A DNA stretch of 12,757 nucleotides from JAENZQ01 sp964553505 (GTDB lineage Bacteria; Bacillota; Clostridia; Peptostreptococcales; JAAYPU01): NCBI GenBank assembly GCA_964553505.1, contig CAZKKX010000066.1, positions 1 through 12,757 on the forward strand, read 5' to 3'. A program made the position numbers and the translations under genes. The notes below the pieces were generated by a model. That model was not told where the DNA came from, did not search any database, and saw only the letters and a program-made list of their open reading frames with translations. Positions 7,444 through 12,757 of the stretch are shown piece by piece (the first letter of the stretch is position 1; each line of letters starts with the position of its first letter).

Positions 7444-8367
7444 ATGAAAGAAGTGATTATCATTGTAGGACCTACTGCCGTAGGCAAGACGGAATTAGCA
7501 GTGGATATCGCAGAAAAGATCAACGGAGAAATTATTTCGGCTGATTCTATGCAGATTTACAAATACATGGATATTGGCAGTGCTAAGCCTTCGGAATCGG
7601 AAAAAAGAGGAGTTCCTCATTATCTGATAGACGAAATAGAGCCTGACAGCACATTTTCAGTATCCGATTATCAGAGGTTAGCCAGATCCTATATAAATCA
7701 AATCGTTGAAAAAGGAAAGATGCCAATTGTTGCAGGAGGCACAGGACTATATGTAAATTCTATACTTTACGATATGGATTTTTCTGCTATGCCTTCTGAT
7801 GGAACTATTCGAAAAAAACTGGAAAAGGAAGCTGCAGAATATGGTAACACATTTGTTCATAATAAGCTGAAAGAGCTTGATCCTTCGGCAGCTGAAAGAA
7901 TACATCCAAACAATCTAAAACGGGTTATTCGGGCTATAGAAGTTTATCATCAAAAAGGTCAAGGTATAAAAAAATTTGAAGATTCTTTTGTTAAGAACAT
8001 GGATTATAAATACATATTAATTGGATTGTATAGGAATCGCGAAGAGTTATATACTCGAATTAATAAAAGAGTAGATTTGTTGATGGAGGCCGGTCTTTTA
8101 AAGGAAGTAGAACGATTAGCCGCATCAGGGCTAACTAAAGAGAGTATTTCTATGAAAGGGATAGGTTATAAAGAGTTAATCGGATATTTGAATAAGGAAT
8201 ATGATCTGGAGCAAGCGGTTTGGCTTATAAAAAGAAATACCAGAAGGTATGCAAAAAGGCAATTGACATGGTTCAGAAGAAATCGTTTCATAAAATGGTA
8301 TAATTTATCTAATTACTCTTTAAAAGAAGAGATCATTAGTGATATACTATTATATATTAATTCATAA
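7444..8367 (+). CDS. miaA: tRNA dimethylallyltransferase MiaA
   Basis: Transfers the dimethylallyl group to N6 of A37 in tRNAs that read codons starting with U; this is the first step toward ms2i6A and improves decoding. The P-loop GPTAVGKT lies at residues 9-16. SADSMQIYKYMDIGSAKP (32-49) contains the catalytic Asp and the tRNA-contact region. VPHYLID is at 57-63, GGTGLY at 98-103, and the C-terminal RQLTWFR signature at 272-278. The 307-residue length is usual. ATG at 7444 follows AGGAG at a good distance, 16 bp after the mutL stop. The order mutS-mutL-miaA-hfq is widely kept in Firmicutes, and the genes are likely one operon. Confidence 0.98.
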   Translation: MKEVIIIVGPTAVGKTELAVDIAEKINGEIISADSMQIYKYMDIGSAKPSESEKRGVPHYLIDEIEPDSTFSVSDYQRLARSYINQIVEKGKMPIVAGGTGLYVNSILYDMDFSAMPSDGTIRKKLEKEAAEYGNTFVHNKLKELDPSAAERIHPNNLKRVIRAIEVYHQKGQGIKKFEDSFVKNMDYKYILIGLYRNREELYTRINKRVDLLMEAGLLKEVERLAASGLTKESISMKGIGYKELIGYLNKEYDLEQAVWLIKRNTRRYAKRQLTWFRRNRFIKWYNLSNYSLKEEIISDILLYINS

Positions 8368-8410
8368 GTATAAAAAATATGATGCAAAAGGGAAGGGAGA
8401 ATTTATTGCT

Positions 8411-8656
8411 TTGAAGGGTTCTATTAATTTACAGGATGCTTTTCTTAATCAAGTAAGAAAAGAAAAAACGAACATTACGGTATTTTTAGTAAATGGTTTT
8501 CAGATTAAAGGATATGTTAAAGGATTTGATAACTACATAATCATTCTTGAAGGGGATAATAAGCAGAATATGATTTATAAGCATGCTGTTTCTACCATTA
8601 TACCTTCTAAAAATGTTTTTATTAGCTCGGATACTTTTAAGGATATTGAAGATTAG
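8411..8656 (+). CDS. hfq: RNA chaperone Hfq (TTG start)
   Basis: Sm-like ring protein that binds small regulatory RNAs and A/U-rich mRNA. I place the start at the TTG at 8411, giving 81 residues that align from the first residues with known Hfq (KGSINLQDAFLNQ, with Gln8 as in E. coli). The Sm1 motif with LVNGFQIKG is at about 26-34 and the Sm2 signature YKHAVS at 56-61, including the Lys57-His58 pair of the proximal RNA face. The last about 12 residues are acidic (DTFKDIED). An AAGGGAGA ribosome-binding sequence ends 11 bp before the TTG, somewhat far. No in-frame ATG gives a credible Hfq, as the longer frame begins inside miaA. The gene lies 43 bp after miaA and 24 bp before the recombinase. 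Confidence 0.95.
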   Translation: MKGSINLQDAFLNQVRKEKTNITVFLVNGFQIKGYVKGFDNYIIILEGDNKQNMIYKHAVSTIIPSKNVFISSDTFKDIED

Positions 8657-8680
8657 CTTCTCTAAAGGGTGAGAATTGCT

Positions 8681-9805
8681 GTGAAAAAGGAAATAAAGGT
8701 ACATAATAAAAGTGATAAACCGGATAATGTTGTCAGAAGGGAAAATGAAATTATAGAAAAATGCTTAAGTATTGAAAGAGAGCTCCCGTATTTTTTCAAA
8801 GACTTTTTCTTGTTTCTTAAAAATAATGTTTTGCCAATGACGCGTTTATCTTATTTAGCGGACATTAAATTTTTTTGTCAGTATTTATTGAAGGAAACTC
8901 AAATTACAGATGCAGAAAGACTTTGCGATATATCTGCAGAGGATTTTAACAAGATTGATTCAAGAGATATTAACCGGTTTATTGGCGATTTTTGCAGTCG
9001 GTATCATATTGAAAAAGGAGATGCGGTATATATTTTTGAAAACCAAAACAGATCACTGGCAAGAAAACAGTCATCTCTTTCCGTGTTGTTTAAATATCTG
9101 TATCGGGACAAGATGCTGGACAAGAATATTACAGATGGATTCAATCCCATCAAATTACCTAAGGCCGGTTCAAGAGAGATAAAGAGACTCGACGATTACG
9201 AAGTTAAAAGAATGATTGATGCCGTTTCAAAAGGCTTTGGACTGACGGAAAAAGAAAAGGAATACTGGAAAAAAACAAAACTAAGAGATACGGCAATTAT
9301 TATTTTGTTTGTGACTTACGGACTCAGACTTTATGAGCTTCAGCAGTTAAATATTTCATCTTTCAATTTTATCAGAGGAGAGTTTAAAATTTACAGAAAG
9401 CGAGGGAAAGAAGTTCTGATGCCTCTGAATAAATCCGTAGAAAAAGTCATAACGGATTATATAGAGCAAGAAAGACCATCGGCTGATTTATTGTCTGAAG
9501 AAAATAAAGATGGACTTTTTTTATCACTTCAGAGGAAAAGAATGACAGAGAGGGCGATAAGGACACTGGTAAAGAAGTATACATCCGTGGCAATGGGAAC
9601 AGTAAGAGACTTAGGATACAGCCCTCATAAGCTTCGGGCCACAGCAGCAACTTCTTTGATAGAACAAGGAAATTCCATTTATGATGTACAAAATCTTTTA
9701 GACCATGAGAACATTACTACTACGCAGCTATATGCCGCACATAGGAAAAATTTAAAAAGAGAGTTGCTTAAAAATTTTGAATGGCTGGATGAGTTCGAAA
9801 AATAG
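8681..9805 (+). CDS. Tyrosine recombinase / integrase (XerC/D-like)
   Basis: Site-specific DNA strand-exchange enzyme of the phage-integrase family, 374 residues from the chosen start. The full active-site set is visible: Arg216 (in GLRLYEL), Lys240 (in IYRKRGKE), His316-x-x-Arg319 (PHKLRAT), His342 (LLDHENITTT) and the nucleophile Tyr351. An N-terminal core-binding domain is at about 35-165 (LSYLADIKFFCQYL). I prefer GTG at 8681 because AGGGTGAG ends about 8 bp upstream; GTG at 8669 would add four residues but lacks a well-placed site. It is longer than housekeeping XerC/XerD (about 300) by an N-terminal extension and a segment at about 195-206. It sits in line with hfq and may be transcribed with it. 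No excisionase, att repeat or other mobile gene is next to it, so whether it is a chromosomal resolvase or a domesticated integrase is open. Confidence 0.93.
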   Translation: MKKEIKVHNKSDKPDNVVRRENEIIEKCLSIERELPYFFKDFFLFLKNNVLPMTRLSYLADIKFFCQYLLKETQITDAERLCDISAEDFNKIDSRDINRFIGDFCSRYHIEKGDAVYIFENQNRSLARKQSSLSVLFKYLYRDKMLDKNITDGFNPIKLPKAGSREIKRLDDYEVKRMIDAVSKGFGLTEKEKEYWKKTKLRDTAIIILFVTYGLRLYELQQLNISSFNFIRGEFKIYRKRGKEVLMPLNKSVEKVITDYIEQERPSADLLSEENKDGLFLSLQRKRMTERAIRTLVKKYTSVAMGTVRDLGYSPHKLRATAATSLIEQGNSIYDVQNLLDHENITTTQLYAAHRKNLKRELLKNFEWLDEFEK

Positions 9806-9819
9806 AGGTTGGGGAAGGA

Positions 9820-9850
9820 GATTTTGCTGAAGTTTTACTTAAGCAAAATC
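9820..9850 (+). other. Hairpin between recombinase and VOC gene (leader or weak terminator)
   Basis: GATTTTGCT (9820-9828) and AGCAAAATC (9842-9850) pair perfectly over 9 bp; after one mismatch three further pairs close a 5-nt loop. No T run follows, so it is not a standard terminator. A strong GGGGAAGGAG ribosome-binding sequence (9811-9820) lies at its left foot, so folding could hide that site. Function unknown. Confidence 0.5.
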
Positions 9851-9877
9851 TTATGTTGTTATAGAGGAAGTGATTAT

Positions 9878-10246
9878 GTGAAGTATATATGTCCGTTGAT
9901 CGTGGTCAGCGATATAAAAGTATCAAGAAATTTTTATGAAAATATATTGGGACAGAAGGTCAAAAATGATTTTGGGGAAAATATTCTTTTTGAAGGTGAT
10001 TTTGCTATTCACCTGAAAGAGCATTATTTAAGACTAATAGGAAAGGATAGCAATCATCTATCTGAAAAATCCAATAATTTTGAGTTATACTTTGAAGAAG
10101 ATGATTTGGAGAAACTATACGGTGAATTGATGAAGCAAAAAGTGGAATTCATACATGAAATTGTGGAACAGCCTTGGGGACAGAAAGTCATGCGCTTTTA
10201 TGACCCTGATTATCATATGATAGAAGTTGGTGCGCCAATAGAATGA
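9878..10246 (+). CDS. VOC-fold (glyoxalase/bleomycin-resistance-like) protein
   Basis: Small protein of the vicinal-oxygen-chelate superfamily, 122 residues from GTG at 9878, which has GAGGA about 9 bp upstream and begins just before the first beta strand (YICPLIVVSDI), as is usual. The two beta-alpha-beta-beta-beta halves show as NFYENILGQKV (18-28) and a second helix DDLEKLYGELMKQKVEF (75-91). The end, with RFYDPDYHMIEVGAP (106-120), is typical of the superfamily and provides Glu116, a possible metal ligand. The first-strand metal histidine of true glyoxalases is not evident. The substrate cannot be told; members range from glyoxalases and dioxygenases to antibiotic binders. The frame stays open upstream to 9809, so a longer form starting at TTG 9824 behind a strong ribosome-binding sequence is possible. 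Confidence 0.85.
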   Translation: MKYICPLIVVSDIKVSRNFYENILGQKVKNDFGENILFEGDFAIHLKEHYLRLIGKDSNHLSEKSNNFELYFEEDDLEKLYGELMKQKVEFIHEIVEQPWGQKVMRFYDPDYHMIEVGAPIE

Positions 10247-10323
10247 TTGTAGCTCCACTATATTGAATGTCTTTTTGTGGCATTATTTTTCAAATGACAG
10301 TAGTTAACGTTTTGGAGGTAAAA

Positions 10324-11616
10324 ATGACAGTAAAAACCGATGAATTGCTTCAAGAAAGAATGGGAATCAGCTCGGTAATCATCGATCTTGTACATGAAGC
10401 AGAAAAACAGTTGGAAGAAACCTATAAAAATTTAGATGATATTATGGAATATAATCAATATAAGGTACTGGATGTTTTCCAGAAGTGCCGTTTAAGTGAT
10501 ATGCATTTTGGATGGAATACAGGCTACGGTTATAATGATATTGGCAGGGAAACCTTGGAAAAGACCTATGCCATGTTATTTTGCACAGAAGATGCTATTG
10601 TGAGGCCTACCATCGTAAACGGCACTCATGCCTTAACATTAACTTTAGCAGGTATTCTACGTCCTGGTGACGAATTAATCTATTCTTCAGGAAGGCCTTA
10701 CGATACATTGGAAGAAGTCATCGGAATCAGGGGGAAGAATAATGGTTCTCTAAAAGAATTTGGCATAAGTTATAAACAGGTAGAATTGACTTGCGAAGGC
10801 AGGATTGACTATGAAGGCATAAAGAATGCCGTGAATAAAAAAACTAAAATGATATGTTTACAAAGAGCCACAGGTTATGGGTGGAGGAAAGCCATTACAA
10901 TTGATGAAATAAAAGAATGGGCAGCATTTATTAAACAGATAAATCCCGAGATTATATGCATGGTAGATAATTGTTATGGTGAATTTTTAGATTATTATGA
11001 ACCTACTGAAGTAGGTGTTGATGTTATGGCTGGGTCTCTTATAAAAAACCCCGGCGGAGGGTTGGCGTTAACAGGAGGCTATGTAGTGGGAAGAGAAGAC
11101 CTCATTGAACAGATTTCTTATCGTATGACTTCACAAGGCATTGGTAAAGAATGTGGTTTAACTTTCGGACAAACAAGAAATATGTTTCAGGGATTATTTA
11201 TCGCTCCCAAAACGGTTAACGGAGCAATAAAAGGTGCTGTTTTATGTTCCAAAGTATTTGAAAACCTCGGTTATGATGTCTGTCCCAGATACAATGATGC
11301 CAGAAGCGACATTATTCAGTCTGTAAAATTGGGTTCTCCCGAAGCTGTTATTGCTTTTTGCCAAGGCATACAGGCAGCAGCACCGGTAGATGCTCATGTA
11401 AAACCGGAACCTTGGGATATGCCTGGGTATGAGGATCAGGTAATTATGGCGGCAGGCGCTTTTGTGCAAGGTTCCTCTATAGAGTTGAGTGCAGATGCAC
11501 CTATTCGTGAACCATATATTGTCTATTTTCAGGGTGGCTTGACCTATGAAAGCTCCAAGTATGGCGTCATTAAGGCAATGCAAACCATGATGGAAAAAGG
11601 ACAAATGAAGATTTAA
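10324..11616 (+). CDS. Methionine gamma-lyase family PLP protein (YnbB / aluminium-resistance type)
   Basis: Fold-type I pyridoxal-phosphate enzyme of the PF06838 family, 430 residues. Family members are named aluminium-resistance protein or methionine gamma-lyase-like, and the Bacillus subtilis homologue is ynbB; the true reaction is not established. Visible features are a substrate-binding tyrosine/glycine region GWNTGYGYND (about 61-70), the cofactor-binding Asp215 in MVDNCYGEF, and the Schiff-base lysine Lys241 in GSLIKNPGGG. ATG at 10324 follows GGAGG at an ideal distance; the frame runs further upstream, but without a better start. It is usually found shortly after hfq in Firmicutes, and here the recombinase and VOC gene come between. 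A strong terminator follows about 75 bp downstream, closing this transcription unit. Confidence 0.93.
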   Translation: MTVKTDELLQERMGISSVIIDLVHEAEKQLEETYKNLDDIMEYNQYKVLDVFQKCRLSDMHFGWNTGYGYNDIGRETLEKTYAMLFCTEDAIVRPTIVNGTHALTLTLAGILRPGDELIYSSGRPYDTLEEVIGIRGKNNGSLKEFGISYKQVELTCEGRIDYEGIKNAVNKKTKMICLQRATGYGWRKAITIDEIKEWAAFIKQINPEIICMVDNCYGEFLDYYEPTEVGVDVMAGSLIKNPGGGLALTGGYVVGREDLIEQISYRMTSQGIGKECGLTFGQTRNMFQGLFIAPKTVNGAIKGAVLCSKVFENLGYDVCPRYNDARSDIIQSVKLGSPEAVIAFCQGIQAAAPVDAHVKPEPWDMPGYEDQVIMAAGAFVQGSSIELSADAPIREPYIVYFQGGLTYESSKYGVIKAMQTMMEKGQMKI

Positions 11617-11689
11617 GATGTAAGATTTGTTAGGGTATCATTTGCTCTGTTGTTTCTGCGAATGAAAAGGAATTAATAATAAATTATAG

Positions 11690-11732
11690 TACTGTTTTCA
11701 TTGTTATAATCAACAATGAAAACAGTATTTTT
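11690..11732 (+). terminator. Strong Rho-independent terminator after the PLP enzyme gene
   Basis: A perfect 16-bp stem (11690-11705 with 11712-11727) around a 6-nt loop ATAATC is followed by five T. It separates the repair/RNA/PLP gene cluster from the hydrogenase genes. The stem is AT-rich but long. Confidence 0.88.
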
Positions 11733-11807
11733 ATGTAATAAAATACTTCGGTTTTCTAATTTTATGTAAAACTCTCTAAGACAATGAACTAAGCAACTTC
11801 TGCTTAT

Positions 11808-11820
11808 ATTATCGGATAAT
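11808..11820. promoter_or_regulatory. Perfect palindrome upstream of the hydrogenase operon (candidate operator)
   Basis: ATTATC-G-GATAAT lies 58 bp before the hndA start, in the only space available for its promoter. It does not match the Rex pattern (TTGTGAAN4TTCACAA type), and its arms are in the opposite order to a Fur box. I found no sigma-A promoter with good boxes and spacing in 11733-11877. Weak evidence. Confidence 0.25.
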
Positions 11821-11877
11821 TGTATAAAAGCAGGGAATATTATTAATTGAAGTTTTCGAATTGAAAGGACGATTGAT

Positions 11878-12423
11878 ATGACAAAACCTGCTGAAATCAG
11901 TGTAACAGCTCCTGTGACAGAACATCTGCCAAAGGAAAAATTCGATGAATTGGATGCATTTATCGACCACCTGGAAACAAGAGAGGGTGCTTTAATTGAA
12001 ACACTCCATAAGGCACAGAATCTTTTTGGGTATCTTCCAAGAGATGTTCAACTCTATATCGCCAGAAAATTAGATGTTCCGGGGGCAGAAGTATTTGGAG
12101 TTGTCAGCTTTTATTCATATTTTACGACAAAACCAAGAGGCAAATATACCATCAGTGTATGTATGGGGACGGCATGTTTTGTAAGAGGTGCCGACAAAAT
12201 AATAGAACGATTCAAGGAAAAACTGAGAATTGAATCCAATGAAATAACGGAAGACGGGTTGTTTACCCTTAAAGATGTTCGTTGTATCGGTGCCTGCGGC
12301 CTTGCTCCTGTAGTAATGGTAGATGATAAAGTATACGGTCGTGTAAAAGAGGAAGAAATAGACGATATTATTAATTCCTTCCGAGATAAAAAGGAGAAAA
12401 AAAATGAAAATAAAGTCCATTGA
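11878..12423 (+). CDS. hndA: NuoE/HndA-like [2Fe-2S] subunit of NAD(P)-linked hydrogenase
   Basis: Thioredoxin-fold [2Fe-2S] electron-transfer subunit of the NuoE 24-kDa family, 181 residues. The cluster ligands are all present: Cys95 and Cys100 (CMGTAC) and Cys136 and Cys140 (CIGAC). The N-terminal helical part contains the family motif LIETLHKAQNLFGYLPRDV (39-57) and GVVSFYSYF (74-82). It could belong to complex I, formate dehydrogenase or hydrogenase, but the next gene (HndB-like) points to an HndABCD/HydABC-type [FeFe] hydrogenase that exchanges electrons between NAD(P)H, ferredoxin and protons in the cytoplasm. AAAGGA precedes the ATG. It opens a new unit after the terminator at 11690. 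The end overlaps the next gene by 20 bp. Confidence 0.92.
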   Translation: MTKPAEISVTAPVTEHLPKEKFDELDAFIDHLETREGALIETLHKAQNLFGYLPRDVQLYIARKLDVPGAEVFGVVSFYSYFTTKPRGKYTISVCMGTACFVRGADKIIERFKEKLRIESNEITEDGLFTLKDVRCIGACGLAPVVMVDDKVYGRVKEEEIDDIINSFRDKKEKKNENKVH

Positions 12424-12757
12424 AGAGCTGAAAAAAATCAGAGAAGATAATTTAGGCAGGGTAAGCCTTCGAGAACATGGAGATAATACTGAAGGAAAAA
12501 TAGAAGTGATGATTGGTATGGCAACTTGCGGAATTTCTGCCGGAGCAAGGGAGACATTAAATGCCTTTACGGAAGAATTACAGAAGGAAAAATTGAATCA
12601 TGTTAAAGTCATTCCCGTAGGGTGCATAGGATATTGTCATTCCGAACCAACTGTTCAGGTTAACCGATCCGGTGAATCGCCTGTACTTTATGGGAAGGTA
12701 AAGCCTGAAAAAGTACATCGAATTATTGAAGAACATATTAAGGGCGGAAACCCTATA
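12404..12757 (+). CDS. hndB: HndB-like (2Fe-2S) ferredoxin domain protein, partial at right edge
   Basis: 118 codons are open to the window edge; the usual length is about 125, so only the last few residues are missing. It resembles subunit B of the NADP-reducing hydrogenase HndABCD: an opening KSIEELKKIRED, then GMATCGISAGA (38-48), a second half with VGCIGYC (72-78), EPTVQV (81-86) and a C-terminal VHRIIEEHIKGGNP (104-117). The fold is thioredoxin-like ferredoxin. Three cysteines are visible (42, 74, 78); the position expected for a fourth ligand, five after Cys42, is Gly. ATG at 12404 has AAGGAG 8 bp upstream, inside the end of hndA, with a 20-bp overlap, so translation is likely coupled. 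HndC (NuoF-like) and HndD (hydrogenase) are expected to follow. Confidence 0.88.
   Translation, partial: MKIKSIEELKKIREDNLGRVSLREHGDNTEGKIEVMIGMATCGISAGARETLNAFTEELQKEKLNHVKVIPVGCIGYCHSEPTVQVNRSGESPVLYGKVKPEKVHRIIEEHIKGGNPI

Noticed and set aside
8339..8410. N-terminal extension of Hfq starting inside miaA
   Set aside because: The added 24 residues match nothing in the Hfq family and overlap the end of miaA; TTG at 8411 gives the normal start.
8669..8680. GTG at 8669 as the recombinase start
   Set aside because: The ribosome-binding sequence AGGGTGAG overlaps this codon and is well spaced for GTG at 8681 instead.
10267..10323. Upstream start of the YnbB-like gene at 10267
   Set aside because: No ribosome-binding site; the added residues are not family-like, while ATG at 10324 has GGAGG at ideal spacing.
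11242..11604. Minus-strand 120-residue open frame
   Set aside because: Antisense shadow of the well-supported PLP enzyme gene; no ribosome-binding site or known motif.
1..12757. CRISPR array, rRNA, tRNA, insertion sequence, dif site or riboswitch
   Set aside because: I saw no spaced repeats, cloverleaf, transposase, Xer dif-like 28-mer or recognisable riboswitch core on either strand by eye; a covariance-model search would be more sensitive.

Overview
The window looks like the chromosome of an anaerobic, spore-forming, low-GC Clostridia-type Firmicute. Supporting signs are the AT-rich core genes, the order mutS-mutL-miaA-hfq followed later by a YnbB-like PLP protein, a small clostridial spore-surface-type protein, and the start of an Hnd-type [FeFe]-hydrogenase operon. 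The species cannot be named from the sequence alone.

Left part (1-2377, minus strand): a type I restriction-modification module reading toward the left edge. It comprises a small XRE-type regulator, hsdM, and the first 191 codons of hsdS. The genes overlap one another (11 bp between regulator and hsdM, 4 bp ATGA between hsdM and hsdS), so they are almost certainly one transcript. HsdM length (522 aa) and the two perfect 12-bp repeats coding for TAEL-type units in HsdS point to the EcoR124-like (type IC) group. No hsdR is in view; it may lie beyond the left edge. Upstream of the regulator is a good sigma-A-like promoter, a perfect palindrome at the expected transcription start, and three copies of a 10-bp motif, one over the -35 box. 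This is a plausible self-control region.

Junction (2378-3014): about 390 bp without a convincing gene, holding two hairpin terminators, then a 56-residue minus-strand ORF with a strong ribosome-binding site. I recognise that ORF as the DUF3787 / CDIF630_02480 spore-surface family. It is divergent from mutS.

Centre (3015-10246, plus strand): mutS, mutL, miaA, hfq and a tyrosine recombinase are packed with 0 to about 45 bp between them, followed by a small VOC-fold protein behind a hairpin. MutS and MutL form the mismatch-repair pair; MutL carries the endonuclease motif of MutH-less bacteria. MiaA modifies A37 of tRNAs and Hfq is the Sm-like RNA chaperone. The recombinase and VOC gene are insertions relative to the usual miaA-hfq-ynbB order.

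Right part (10324-12757, plus strand): a YnbB/aluminium-resistance-type PLP enzyme closed by a very strong terminator, then a new transcription unit with a NuoE/HndA-like [2Fe-2S] protein and an HndB-like ferredoxin domain protein cut by the window edge. These look like the first two genes of an NAD(P)-linked, probably electron-bifurcating, [FeFe] hydrogenase. I see no CRISPR array, rRNA, tRNA or insertion sequence, and nothing that amounts to a clearly undescribed system. The most interesting points are the R-M control region, the length-variable HsdS repeat, the recombinase inside the repair operon, and the hairpin leader before the VOC gene.
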